Shown piece after piece: positions 14,637-23,854 of a stretch of 64,000 nucleotides of DNA (positions are counted from its first letter, which is position 1; the number at the start of each line of letters is the position of its first letter). Position numbers and translations under genes: made by a program. The notes under the pieces are model-generated. The model did no database searches and was not told the origin of the DNA. It was given only the letters and a program-made list of their open reading frames with translations. The stretch is from Solirubrobacter phytolaccae. GTDB taxonomy: Bacteria; Actinomycetota; Thermoleophilia; Solirubrobacterales; Solirubrobacteraceae. Where the stretch lies: positions 1 through 64,000 of the forward strand of contig NZ_JAPDDP010000013.1 of assembly GCF_027587195.1 (NCBI RefSeq), in the 5' to 3' direction.

Positions 14637-17542
14637 CCACGCGCAGCCCGCGGCGGCGGCTCCTGCTGCTCTTGGCGGCGGCGCTGCTCGCCGTGGTGGT
14701 GGGTGCCTTCTTCCAGCTCACGGGCGCGCTGGGCGGAGTCGAGCGCGCCGGCTACGACGCCCGCTTCGACGTACGGGGCGACCGGGACGCACCCGACGAC
14801 GTGGTGGTCATCGGCATCGACGAGCGCACCGTCCAGGGCGACGACTGGCCGATCGGCCGCGACCGGTACGCGAAGGCCATCGAGGAGCTGTCGCGGGCCG
14901 GCGCCGGCGTGATCGTGATGGACGTGCAGATCACGGAGGCGAGTGACGACCCCGAGGCGGACAGCGCGCTCATCTCGGCGGTCAAGGCCGCCGGGCGGCC
15001 CGTGGTGATGGCCACGACCGAGACCGACGGGAACGGCAAGACGGCGATCTTCGGCGGCGGCAAGGAGCTCATCGACTCCCGGGCGATCCCGGCGAGCTCG
15101 CTGATGCAGCCGGACGACGACGGCGTGTTCCGGAAGATCACCGCCGAGGTCGGCAAGCTGCAGACGGTGATGGTCGCGGCGGCGAGCCGCAAGCTCGGCC
15201 GTCCGATCGTGGTGCCGGGCGGCGAGGACGGCGCGCTGGTCGACTTCTCCGGGCCGCAGGACACCTTCGACCACGTCAGCCTGGCCGCGGTCGAGGCCGG
15301 CGCGTTCGACCCGGCCGCCGTGCGCGGGAAGGTCGCCGTGATCGGTGTGACCGACACGTTCGCCAACACACTCGGCGATGTGCACGCGACCCCCGTCGAC
15401 GAGGCGCTGCCTGGGGCGGAGATCCAGGCCGCCACGATCACGACGGCGCTCACGGGCTTCCCGCTGCGCGACGCGCCCGTCTGGACCGTCTGGCTCGCGA
15501 TCGTCCTGCTGGCGGTGGCCGCGCCGCTGACGGCCGCGCGCTGGGGGCCGTTCTTCGGCGTGGTGGCGGGGCTGCTCGCGCTCGCGCTGTACGCCGTCGT
15601 GGCGCAGATCGCGTTCAACCGCGGCGACGTGCTCCTGCTGGTCCCTCCGGGCGCCGCCGGCATCACCGCGATGGCCGCGACCGCCGCCCTCGTGCAGGGC
15701 ACTCGCCCAGTGTGGGTCGACCGGTTCCTGGACCGCGTCAGCCCGTCACGGGGCGGGAACCGTCGCACCCATCGTCTCCGCGCGCTGCTGCTGTTGAGCG
15801 CCGCGTTCCTGACCGTGACGATTCCGCTGCTGATGGAAGCGACCGGCGTGCTCAAGCGGCTCGAGCTGAGCACCGTGGACACGCGTTTCAGCGTGCGCGG
15901 CACCACCGGCCCGCCGCCCGACGTCGTGCTGGTCGGCTTCGACGACGTGACGTTCAACGATCTGCAGGAGCAGTGGCCGCTCGATCGCAAGCATCACGCC
16001 GAGGCGATCACCCAGCTCAAGCAGGCGGGCGCCAAGGTGATCGCCTACGACGTCCAGTTCACGGAGCCGAGCGACAACGAGGAGTCCGACGACAAGCTCT
16101 ACCTCGCCGTGCAGGAGGCGGGCAACGTCGTCCTGTCGACCACGGAGGTCGGTGTCGGCGGGACCACGTCGATCTTCGGTGGTGGGGAGGCGTTGAAAGA
16201 GAGCCGCGCCACGCCCGGGAGTACGAACTACGCGGCCGACGCCGACGGGCGCCTGCGGCGGATGGCGTACACGCTCGACGGGCTCGAGACCTTCCCGCTC
16301 GCCGCGGTCCGGCGCGCCACGGGCCGCGCGCCGGTCCTGCCGCCCGGTGACAGCGCGTGGGTCAACTTCCCCGGCGGCACCGACACGGTGCGCCAGCTGA
16401 GCTTCAGCGACGTCCTGGCAGGCCGTTTCCCGGCCTCGGCGGTGCGTGGGAAGATCGTCGTCGTCGGCTCGACCGCGACGTCGCTGCAGGACTTCCACCG
16501 CACGGCCACCTCGGGCGACGCCCTTATGCCGGGCGCCGAGCTCCAGGCCGACTCGATCCAGACCGTGCTCGACGGCTTCCCGCTGCGGCCGGCGCCGACG
16601 TGGCTCAACGTGCTGTTCGTGATCGTGCTCGGCGCGCTCGCCCCGCTCGCGGCGCTCCGGCTGCGCGTCTCACTTGCGGTCGGGGCCGGGCTGCTCGCGC
16701 TCGCGGCCTTCGTCGTCGCCGCCCAGGTGGCGTTCGAGAACGGCACGATCTACACCGTCGTGTACCCGATCCTCGCCGCCGGCGCCGGGCTGCTGGCGAC
16801 GGGCGCGATCCACGGCGTGACCGTGGCCTTCGAGCGCGAGCAGGCGCGCGACGCGTTCGCACGGTTCGTCCCGGAAGCGGTGGTGGACCAGGTGCTCGCC
16901 GACGCCGACGGCGTGCGCCTCGGTGGCGTGCGCGGCGAGGCCACGGTCATGTTCAGCGACCTGCGCGGCTTCACGAGCTTCAGCGAGACGCTCGAGCCGG
17001 AGCGCGTCATCGAGTCGCTCAACAAGTACCTGACCGAGATGAGCGAGGCGATCCTCGACCACGGCGGCACGCTCGTGGCCTACATGGGCGACGGGATCAT
17101 GGCCGTGTTCGGCGCGCCGCTCAAGCAGGAGGACCACGCCGACCGGGCGCTGGAGGCGGCGCGGGACATGCTCGGCCGGATGGACGGCTTCAACGGCTGG
17201 CTGCGCGAGCAGGGGCTGCACGACGGCTTCAAGATGGGCATCGGCCTGAACTCCGGCGCGGTGATGTCGGGCAACGTGGGCTCCGAGCGCCGACTGGAGT
17301 ACACGGCGCTCGGCGACACGACGAACACCGCGGCGCGGCTGGAGGGCATGACCAAGGGCACGCCGCACCAGCTCTACATCTCCGACACCACCAAGCAGGC
17401 GCTGACGCGGCCGGTCGACGACATCGTCGAGGTGGGGGAGGCCGAGGTCCGGGGGCGCAAGGCGAAGGTCAAGCTGTGGTCGCTGCGCGACGGAGACGCT
17501 CCTGCACCTCTCACGGAACCCTCACAACGCGTAGAGGCCTAA
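14633..17542 (+). CDS. class III adenylate/guanylate cyclase with two tandem CHASE2 sensor domains
   Basis: A 969-residue membrane cyclase. Helix 1 (RRRLLLLLAAALLAVVVGAFF) leads into a CHASE2 domain (about 30-285; GYDARFDVRG, DVVVIGIDERT, GVIVMDVQITE, GKVAVIGVT, PGAEIQA). A three-helix block follows. A second CHASE2 (about 420-660; TVDTRFSVRG, DVVLVGFDDVT, KVIAYDVQFTE, GKIVVVGST, PGAELQADS) and another three helices come next. The cytoplasmic catalytic domain starts near 755. Metal-binding Asp residues lie in VMFSDLRGFTSF and YMGDGIMAVFG, and transition-state residues in ALGDTTNTAARLEG. The two CHASE2 copies align with each other, indicating internal duplication; ordinary CHASE2 cyclases carry one. 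The product (cAMP or cGMP) cannot be decided. Translationally coupled to DUF3307. Confidence 0.93.
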   Translation: MTTRSPRRRLLLLLAAALLAVVVGAFFQLTGALGGVERAGYDARFDVRGDRDAPDDVVVIGIDERTVQGDDWPIGRDRYAKAIEELSRAGAGVIVMDVQITEASDDPEADSALISAVKAAGRPVVMATTETDGNGKTAIFGGGKELIDSRAIPASSLMQPDDDGVFRKITAEVGKLQTVMVAAASRKLGRPIVVPGGEDGALVDFSGPQDTFDHVSLAAVEAGAFDPAAVRGKVAVIGVTDTFANTLGDVHATPVDEALPGAEIQAATITTALTGFPLRDAPVWTVWLAIVLLAVAAPLTAARWGPFFGVVAGLLALALYAVVAQIAFNRGDVLLLVPPGAAGITAMAATAALVQGTRPVWVDRFLDRVSPSRGGNRRTHRLRALLLLSAAFLTVTIPLLMEATGVLKRLELSTVDTRFSVRGTTGPPPDVVLVGFDDVTFNDLQEQWPLDRKHHAEAITQLKQAGAKVIAYDVQFTEPSDNEESDDKLYLAVQEAGNVVLSTTEVGVGGTTSIFGGGEALKESRATPGSTNYAADADGRLRRMAYTLDGLETFPLAAVRRATGRAPVLPPGDSAWVNFPGGTDTVRQLSFSDVLAGRFPASAVRGKIVVVGSTATSLQDFHRTATSGDALMPGAELQADSIQTVLDGFPLRPAPTWLNVLFVIVLGALAPLAALRLRVSLAVGAGLLALAAFVVAAQVAFENGTIYTVVYPILAAGAGLLATGAIHGVTVAFEREQARDAFARFVPEAVVDQVLADADGVRLGGVRGEATVMFSDLRGFTSFSETLEPERVIESLNKYLTEMSEAILDHGGTLVAYMGDGIMAVFGAPLKQEDHADRALEAARDMLGRMDGFNGWLREQGLHDGFKMGIGLNSGAVMSGNVGSERRLEYTALGDTTNTAARLEGMTKGTPHQLYISDTTKQALTRPVDDIVEVGEAEVRGRKAKVKLWSLRDGDAPAPLTEPSQRVEA

Positions 17543-17653
17543 ACGCTTGGCTGATTGACGGGCCGTACGCGGTCTGGGACATTCGCTGGAGGGTCGCTTC
17601 ACGGGTCAAGGTCTGGTTACTCGCGGAGCGAAATTCGGAGGGTAAAGGAGACC

Positions 17654-19855
17654 ATGCGAGTTCACGCTCGCGTGGCGGCCGTTGTCGCAGCCGCCATCGC
17701 CATCGCGGCCCCGGGCATCGCCCAGGCGGCCGAGCTACCACGTGGACCGGTGACCGCGCAGACGGTCGCCGCCGCGCAAGCCGAAGCCACCGCCGCCGCC
17801 ACCGCGGCCACGGAGGCCGCGCGCGTCGCGGCCGAAGCCGGGGTCGCGCTCGACGCCGCCAAGGCCGCCGCCACCACCGCGGCCGCCACCGCCGCGCAGA
17901 CGCCGACCCCCGAGAACATCGCGGCCGCCGCCGCCGCGTCCGCCGCGCAGGCGACGGCGCAGCAGAACTTCGACGCCAAGACCGCGGCGTCCACGAAGGC
18001 CGCCGCCGACTCGACCGCCGCCGCCGCGAACGCGTCGCGCGAGACCGCGTCGCTGGCCAAGGTCGACAAGGGCACCTCCACCGAGGGCACGCCGCTCGCC
18101 GACGACACCGTGCTGCCGCCCGTCGAGAAGAGCGACAACGTCGCCTTCGTCGGCCACGCCCGCGGCCCGGTCGCCGTCAATGGCAGCTGCCCGGCGTACA
18201 ACCCGACCAAGTGCCCGGCGTTCTCGGCGCTGAACTTCCTGCACTACGAGAACCTCGGCTACGACATCCTCGTCGCCAACGGCACGCCCGGCCTGGGCGT
18301 GTGGTCGCTCAAGGACCCCGAGCACCCGCAGTACATCGCCTCGATCTCCGCGGCCCAGATCGGCGCGAAGACGGGCGAGACGCTCACCCAGTTCTGGGAG
18401 GGCGAGAACATGACGGTCGACAGCCGGCGCAAGATCGCCTACCTGTCGAAGGACTCGGGCAAGAAGGGCATCGCGATCGTCGACCTCAAGGACCCGTGGC
18501 ATCCGGTCCTGGTCGGCTTCCAGCCCACGCAGCTCGGCCACACCGCCACGTGCCTGAACGATTGCCGCTTCATCTGGCAGGTCGGCTCCGGCGTGTCGCA
18601 GCGGCGCTCCGCGGTCGCGGTCACCGACATCCGCGACATCGAGCACCCGTTCACCTACTCCAACGTGTTCGAGGCGGCCGTCCGCCGCACGAGCTCGACC
18701 TCCGGCTCGACCCACTCGGTCGACGTCGACTTCGACGGCGTGGCCTGGGTCTCCGGCTCCGGCGGCGCGCGCGGCTGGTGGACCGAGGGCCTGCACAAGG
18801 ACACGGCCACGGGCGCGATGCGCTACGCGACCCCGTACGACCCGCTGCCGTACGGCGGTGGCTCGGTGGCCGGCAACACCGGCCTGTTCATGCACAACGC
18901 GTACCACGTGCCGCAGGCGCTCGGCGACCAGGCCGCGGGCGACGTGATGCTGATCACGAACGAGAACAACACGACGAACTGCGCCACCGCCGGCAAGTTC
19001 ATCATCGCCTCGCTCAAGGGCACGCGCGACGTCGAGGACAACCTGCCGGCCGGGGCGACCACCACCCCGGCGCTGATGCCGCTGCTCGCGTCCTACACGA
19101 CGCTGGGCAAGCCGGGCGAGTTCATCGACTCGCGCCGCGCGATCGGCGACTGCTCCGCCCACTGGTTCACGGTCAAGGGCAACATCGTCGCGCTCGGCAA
19201 CTACGAGCAGGGCACGCGCTTCATCGACATCAGCGACCCGCGCAAGCCCGAGCAGGTCGGCTACTTCCGCGTCCCGGCGCGCGCCGCCAGCGGCTCGGAC
19301 CCTGCCGTCATCTCGTCCAACACCGCGTCGGCGATCTGGCACGGCAAGTACGTCTACGTGTCCGACTACGCGCGTGGCATCGACGTCGTCAAGTTCAGCG
19401 CGCCGAAGGGCACGACGCAGCCCAAGACGTGCTGGAACTCGTGCGCCGACAACCAGACGATGGGCGACTGGGCGGACACGACCGGCAGCGCGGGCGGCTC
19501 GGTGTCGGCCACGCTGGCGCTCACGCTCGGCACGCCCGCCTCGTTCGGCGCGTTCGTCCCGGGTGTCGCTCGGGAGTACACGGCCACGACGAAGGCGACG
19601 GTCATCTCGACCGCCGGCGACGCGACGCTGACCGCGGCCGACACGAGCAGCACCGCCAACGGCCACCTGGTCAACGGGGCGTTCACGCTCCCGCAGCCGC
19701 TGCAGGGCCTCGGGGTCGTCAAGACCTACAGTGGCCCGGTGAGCAACGACGAGGCCACCGTGACGTTCAAGCAGGCGATCGGCGCGGGCGACGCGCTGCG
19801 GACCGGTTCCTACTCGAAGACGCTGACGTTCACGCTGTCGACGACGAATCCGTAG
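17654..19855 (+). CDS. secreted LVIVD-repeat protein with Ala-rich coiled coil and C-terminal TFTLSTTNP module
   Basis: A 733-residue exported protein. AAAGGAG lies 3 nt before ATG 17654, and the signal peptide ends near IAQAAELP. Residues about 35-125 are an Ala-rich helix with heptad-like spacing (EAARVAAEAGVALDAAKAAA). Residues about 140-600 contain LVIVD-type repeats (GVWSLKDPEHPQYIASI, IAIVDLKDPWHPVLVGF, VAVTDIRDIEHPF, FIDISDPRKPEQVGYF), which form a beta-propeller in related proteins. The last 125 residues are a near copy of the end of the M1 peptidase (VISTAGDATLT, LGVVKTYSGPVSNDE, SKTLTFTLSTTNP). The following periplasmic binding protein gene starts 8 bp after its stop. The function is unknown, presumably extracellular or surface-attached. 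Confidence 0.8.
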   Translation: MRVHARVAAVVAAAIAIAAPGIAQAAELPRGPVTAQTVAAAQAEATAAATAATEAARVAAEAGVALDAAKAAATTAAATAAQTPTPENIAAAAAASAAQATAQQNFDAKTAASTKAAADSTAAAANASRETASLAKVDKGTSTEGTPLADDTVLPPVEKSDNVAFVGHARGPVAVNGSCPAYNPTKCPAFSALNFLHYENLGYDILVANGTPGLGVWSLKDPEHPQYIASISAAQIGAKTGETLTQFWEGENMTVDSRRKIAYLSKDSGKKGIAIVDLKDPWHPVLVGFQPTQLGHTATCLNDCRFIWQVGSGVSQRRSAVAVTDIRDIEHPFTYSNVFEAAVRRTSSTSGSTHSVDVDFDGVAWVSGSGGARGWWTEGLHKDTATGAMRYATPYDPLPYGGGSVAGNTGLFMHNAYHVPQALGDQAAGDVMLITNENNTTNCATAGKFIIASLKGTRDVEDNLPAGATTTPALMPLLASYTTLGKPGEFIDSRRAIGDCSAHWFTVKGNIVALGNYEQGTRFIDISDPRKPEQVGYFRVPARAASGSDPAVISSNTASAIWHGKYVYVSDYARGIDVVKFSAPKGTTQPKTCWNSCADNQTMGDWADTTGSAGGSVSATLALTLGTPASFGAFVPGVAREYTATTKATVISTAGDATLTAADTSSTANGHLVNGAFTLPQPLQGLGVVKTYSGPVSNDEATVTFKQAIGAGDALRTGSYSKTLTFTLSTTNP

Positions 19856-19862
19856 GAGCCGT

Positions 19863-21032
19863 GTGAGGAAGTCGATGTACCGCCTCGGGGGCGCCGGCCT
19901 GGCCGGCGCCCTCGCGGCGCTTGTAGTGGGGTGCGGCGGTGGCGGCTCGTCACCCGCCGCGCCTGCGCGCACGGTCCCGCCGGGCGGCGGGTTCAAGCCG
20001 GGCAACGTGACGTTCGGCGTGCTCGCGCCGCTCGAGACCGCGCGCGGCCAGGAGGTGCGGCAGGGCGCTGAGCTCGCGGCCGCGGACCTCGACGTGCGCG
20101 GCGGCGTGCTCGGCCAGCGCGTGAAGATCGTGGCGGAGGACGACGGCTGCACGGCCGGCGGGGGCGAGGCCGCGGCGCTCAAGCTCCGCGCGGTCGCCGC
20201 GGGTGTCGTGGGTGGTGTGTGCGAGGACGCGGCGAAGGCCGCGGCGCGCGCGATGGACGGCGTGCCGCTGCTGATCACGTCGGCGAACGCGCCGGGCGTC
20301 GTGTCCGCGAAGCGCACGCCGACCGCGTACCTGACGAACGGCACGCCGTACCAGTCGGCGCTGGCGGCGGTGCACTGGCTCGCCTACTCGCGGGCGCAGA
20401 AGCTCGCGGTGCTGACCGACGACGACCGCGCCTCGGCGGCGCTGGGCAAGGAGGTCCTCGGCCTCTCCGCGCCCGTGCCCAAGCCGGTGTCTGAGCAGGT
20501 CGTCGAGGACGTCGACGTGTCCGTGAAGGCAACGCTCGCGGCCAAGCCCGACACCGTGTACTGGGCCGGCGCGCCCGCACGCGGGGGCGAGCTGCTGGCG
20601 GCGCTTCGGGACGCCGGCTTCGACGGCACGTTCGTGGCAAGCGCGGCGTCGGAGAGCCCGGAGTTCATCGCCGCGGCGGGCGCGGCGGCGGACGGCGCGT
20701 ACGTGATCGCGCCCGCGAGCCCGCAGAACCTGCCCGAGGCCGCGGACTTCACGGCGCGCTTCAAGGCGAAGTTCGGGCGCGAGCCCGGGTCCGACGCGCT
20801 GCAGGCCTACGAGGGCGTGCGGGCGCTGGCGCAGGCCGTGACCCAGAGCGGGAAGGTCGAGCCGGAGCGCAACGCGACCGAGCTGACGCAGCTGGACCCG
20901 AGCTTCGAGACGCTCCTCGGCGGCGAGCTGGCGTTCGCCTCCGACCACACGGTCAAGTACGACAACAACCTCGTCCTGCGGGTGGACGGCACCGCGTTCG
21001 TGGTCGAGAACACGCTGCGGTCGGACGGATGA
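19863..21032 (+). CDS. ABC-type branched-chain amino acid-like substrate-binding lipoprotein
   Basis: A 389-residue periplasmic binding protein of the Peripla_BP_6/LivJ type. The lipobox LVVGC lies at residues 20-24 and is followed by a Gly-rich linker. Family segments include FGVLAPLETARGQEVRQGAELAAADLDVRGGVLGQRVKIVAEDD, KLAVLTDDD, and FKAKFGREPGSDALQAYEGVRALAQA. GTG 19863 (AGGAG upstream) and ATG 19875 (GAGGA upstream) are both plausible starts. There are no permease or ATPase genes nearby, so it may act as a sensor or share a remote transporter. Its stop overlaps the next lipoprotein gene by 4 bp, linking it to the copper genes. The ligand is not predictable. Confidence 0.85.
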   Translation: MRKSMYRLGGAGLAGALAALVVGCGGGGSSPAAPARTVPPGGGFKPGNVTFGVLAPLETARGQEVRQGAELAAADLDVRGGVLGQRVKIVAEDDGCTAGGGEAAALKLRAVAAGVVGGVCEDAAKAAARAMDGVPLLITSANAPGVVSAKRTPTAYLTNGTPYQSALAAVHWLAYSRAQKLAVLTDDDRASAALGKEVLGLSAPVPKPVSEQVVEDVDVSVKATLAAKPDTVYWAGAPARGGELLAALRDAGFDGTFVASAASESPEFIAAAGAAADGAYVIAPASPQNLPEAADFTARFKAKFGREPGSDALQAYEGVRALAQAVTQSGKVEPERNATELTQLDPSFETLLGGELAFASDHTVKYDNNLVLRVDGTAFVVENTLRSDG

Positions 21033-21730
21033 AGCGGCTTCTCGTCCTGTGCGTCCTGGCGTTGGTGGGGTGCGGCGCCGACGGGCCGTCGAGCTACACC
21101 GCCAAGGACGTCAAGGCCGCCTACTACAAGGCGAGCGACGCGGGCGACGCCGCCTCCGTCCTGGAGAACTACTGGGTCGACGACGAGTACCACTCGCACG
21201 CGAACTACGTCCCGCGCGAGGCGCTCGAGGTCTGCCCGCTGATGCAGCGCGCGAACGCGCCCGTGCGCGTGGAGAACATCATCAAGCCCAAGGCGGCCGA
21301 GCCCGTCAGCGAGTTCGTCGTCGGGCCGGTGGACGAGACCGACATCCGCACGCCATCGGTCACGCAGGGCGCGCTGCTGTTCGGCACGAGCGCGATCGCC
21401 ACCGACGGCATGAAGGCCGTCGGCGCGGCCATGAGCAAGTGCCCGCCGAGCTACGAGGTGCGCGGCGGGCCGTCGCCGATCCTCGGCACCTACGCCGTGA
21501 GTGCCCGGCCGCTCGAGACGGACGACGGCTGGACGGGCGTGCTCCAGCAGATCGCGCACACCAACCCGAACGACGACGTCTATTACGAGGACGCCGCGCA
21601 CATCGTCGTCCAACGCGCGAACGTGATCCTCTACCTGGACGTGACCCACCGCAAGATCATCGGCGAGCGCTCCGACGCGCCCGCGCACGCCGAGGCCGTG
21701 CTGCGGACGGTGCTCAAGCGGCTCGCATGA
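21029..21730 (+). CDS. lipoprotein of unknown function upstream of copCD
   Basis: A 233-residue lipoprotein. The signal MKRLLVLCVLALVGC ends in a lipobox with Cys15. The mature part begins GADGPSSYTAKDVKAAYYKASDAG and contains an acidic/aromatic/His stretch (ENYWVDDEYHSHANYVP) and two more Cys residues (about 72 and 136). No recognised domain is visible. It overlaps both neighbours by 4 bp, so it belongs to the operon running into CopCD and YcnI. A role in metal handling is possible because of the DDEYHSH cluster, but this is inference. Confidence 0.75.
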   Translation: MKRLLVLCVLALVGCGADGPSSYTAKDVKAAYYKASDAGDAASVLENYWVDDEYHSHANYVPREALEVCPLMQRANAPVRVENIIKPKAAEPVSEFVVGPVDETDIRTPSVTQGALLFGTSAIATDGMKAVGAAMSKCPPSYEVRGGPSPILGTYAVSARPLETDDGWTGVLQQIAHTNPNDDVYYEDAAHIVVQRANVILYLDVTHRKIIGERSDAPAHAEAVLRTVLKRLA

Positions 21731-23289
21731 CGCGCGCCGACCCGGCACGCGCGCGCCTCGCCCCGACGCGGCTGGTGGCCGCCGCCCTCGCGGCGCTGCT
21801 CGCGTTGCTCGCGCTGGCGCCGGCCGCGGGCGCGCACGCCACGATCGTCCGCACGACCCCGTCCGACCGCGCCGTCGTCGGCTCCGCCCCGCGCACGGTG
21901 CAGATCCGCTGGAGCGAGGCGGTCGACCTCGGCCCGGACTCCGTGCGCCTGCTCGACGCGACCGGCGAGGAGCTCGACACGCCCAAGGCCACCCACGCGG
22001 GCGGCGACGCCGCGACCGCCGTGCTCCGCCTGCCCGCGGGCCTGAAGGACGGCACCTACGTGGTCACCTGGCGCGTGACCTCGGCCGACTCGCACCCGGT
22101 CGCCGGCGCGTTCTCGTTCTCGATCGGCGAGCCGAGCGCGGTGGTCGTCTCGACCGAGCCGGGCGCGACGAGCCCGGCGGTGAAGGTCGCCGACGGCATC
22201 GCACGCGGCGTCGCCTTCCTCGGCTTCGCCCTCGCGATCGGCGGCGCGGCCGTGCTTCTGCTCCTCGGGGGCGAGCGCCGCGGCGTGCGCTGGGTGTGGC
22301 GCGGGGCGGCGCTGCTGGCGGGAGCGACGGTCGTCCTGCTGCTCCTGCAGGGCCCGTACGCGACGGGCGGCTCGCTGCTCGACCCGTCGCTGCTGTGGTT
22401 CTCGCTCAAGACGCGCTTCGGCGAGGCGCTGGTCGCGCGCCTGCTGTTGACGGCGGGGTTCGTGGTCCTGGTCACGCGTCCTCAGGTGACCGCCGCTTCG
22501 GTGTGCGCGGTCGGGCTCACGCTCACGTGGACGCTCGCCGACCACTCGCGGACCGGCGTGCAGCCCTGGCTCGGCGTGCCCGCGGCCAGCCTGCACCTGC
22601 TGGCGATGGGGCTGTGGCTCGGCGGGCTCGTCGCGCTGCTCGCCCGCGACACGCCGCGGCCGGTCCTCGCGCGCTTCTCGCCGCTCGCGCTCGGCTGCTT
22701 CGCCGTGCTCGGCGTCACGGGCGTCTATCTCGCGTGGCGTCAGTCCGGGACGCCAGCCGCGCTGCCCGCGACGGGGTTCGGGCGGCTGCTCCTCGTCAAG
22801 ACCGGGCTCGTGCTCGTGATCGTCGCCTTCGCCGCGCTCACGCGGCGCGCGCTCGCCCGCGCCGGTGACCTGCGGCGCACCGTCCTTGCCGAGGCGGCGC
22901 TCGGGCTCGTCGTGCTCGGCGTCACCTCCGCGCTCGTCAACGCGGCGCCCGCGCGCGTGGCCTACGTCGACCCCGTCGACGTCACCGTCCCCGGCCTCGA
23001 CGGCGGCAAGGTGCAGGTGCGCGTCACACCCGCCAAGCAGGGCCAGAACGTCGCCGACCTCTACCTGGTCTCGCCGACCGGCCGCCTCACCATCCCGCCG
23101 GAGGTCACCGCTCGGCTGCGCGGCCCGGACGGGGACAGCCTGCCGGTCGAGCTCGGGTCGGCCGAGCCCGGGCACTACGTCGCCACGGCCTTGACCATCC
23201 CCGAGCCCGGCGACTGGACGCTGCGGATCAACGTCCGCACGTCCGAGATCGACGAGCGGACGATCGACGTCCCGGTGCGGATCCGATGA
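21727..23289 (+). CDS. CopC-CopD fusion copper-uptake protein (YcnJ-like)
   Basis: A 520-residue fusion for copper import. After a signal sequence ending PAAGA, the mature protein starts HATIVRTTPSDRAVV, placing His at position 1 as in CopC copper sites. The CopC domain ends with SADSHPVAGAFSFSIG, whose Asp-x-His completes the Cu(II) site. From about residue 155 onward is the CopD membrane domain with eight or so helices and conserved His residues (ADHSRTG, LHLLAMGLWLGGL). A soluble C-terminal beta domain (about 410-520; VDVTVPGLDGGKVQVRVTP, GDWTLRINVRTSE) resembles the YtkA-like tail of YcnJ proteins. ATGA overlaps occur at both ends. It is followed by ycnI, matching the Bacillus ycnJI copper pair. 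Confidence 0.92.
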   Translation: MTRADPARARLAPTRLVAAALAALLALLALAPAAGAHATIVRTTPSDRAVVGSAPRTVQIRWSEAVDLGPDSVRLLDATGEELDTPKATHAGGDAATAVLRLPAGLKDGTYVVTWRVTSADSHPVAGAFSFSIGEPSAVVVSTEPGATSPAVKVADGIARGVAFLGFALAIGGAAVLLLLGGERRGVRWVWRGAALLAGATVVLLLLQGPYATGGSLLDPSLLWFSLKTRFGEALVARLLLTAGFVVLVTRPQVTAASVCAVGLTLTWTLADHSRTGVQPWLGVPAASLHLLAMGLWLGGLVALLARDTPRPVLARFSPLALGCFAVLGVTGVYLAWRQSGTPAALPATGFGRLLLVKTGLVLVIVAFAALTRRALARAGDLRRTVLAEAALGLVVLGVTSALVNAAPARVAYVDPVDVTVPGLDGGKVQVRVTPAKQGQNVADLYLVSPTGRLTIPPEVTARLRGPDGDSLPVELGSAEPGHYVATALTIPEPGDWTLRINVRTSEIDERTIDVPVRIR

Positions 23290-23846
23290 GGCTGCTCGCG
23301 GCCATCCTGCTGAGCCTCGTGCTCGCCGCGCCGGCCTCCGCGCACGTCGAGGTGCGACCCACGGTCGCGCGGCCCGGGGACACCGTCGAGCTGACGTTCA
23401 AGGTGCCCAACGAGCGCGCGGACGCGGCGACCACCGGCCTGGAGCTGTTCCTGCCGCCGGGCGTCCCGGCGAAGGTCGCGCCCCACCCCGGCTGGACGAG
23501 CACGGACCGCGGCGGCGGCGACATCGCCTTCGCGCCGGACACGCCCGCGCAGGCGATCGGCCCCGGCCGCGCCCAGGAGTTCAAGGTCACACTCGGCCCG
23601 CTCCCCAAGGCCGATCGGATCGTCTTCAAGGCGCTGCAGACCTACGCCGACGGCGAGGTCGTCCGCTGGATCCAGGCCACGGGCCCCGACGACGAGCGCC
23701 CGGCCGCGATCCTCGACCTGTCCGGCAACGGCGCCCCCGAAGGCGACGAGAACGGAGCCTGGCCGCTCTACCTCGGCGGCGTGCTGGGGTTGCTGATCGT
23801 GATCGTCGGAGTCGCGGTAACGCGGAGGCGTCGTAGCGTCATGTAA
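23286..23846 (+). CDS. YcnI/DUF1775 copper-binding protein
   Basis: A 186-residue exported membrane-anchored protein. The signal peptide ends APASA and the mature chain starts HVEVRPTVARPGDTVELTFKVPNE, the DUF1775 signature. In characterized YcnI proteins the N-terminal His and a nearby Glu form a 'monohistidine brace' for Cu(II); both residue types are present here (His and Glu at mature positions 1 and 3). The VVRWIQ Trp region also fits. The C-terminal helix (YLGGVLGLLIVIVGVAV) ends in a stop-transfer RRRR. It overlaps the copCD stop by 4 bp. It probably acts as a copper chaperone for CopCD at the outer face of the membrane. Confidence 0.92.
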   Translation: MRLLAAILLSLVLAAPASAHVEVRPTVARPGDTVELTFKVPNERADAATTGLELFLPPGVPAKVAPHPGWTSTDRGGGDIAFAPDTPAQAIGPGRAQEFKVTLGPLPKADRIVFKALQTYADGEVVRWIQATGPDDERPAAILDLSGNGAPEGDENGAWPLYLGGVLGLLIVIVGVAVTRRRRSVM

Positions 23847-23854
23847 CCCCCGAG

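Noticed and set aside
16357-19866. 1169-residue plus-strand open frame across the cyclase and LVIVD genes
   Set aside because: It spans two well-supported genes in another frame and is Arg/Gly/His-rich throughout.
17735-20344. 869-residue minus-strand open frame
   Set aside because: Antisense shadow of the LVIVD and binding-protein genes; no family motif.
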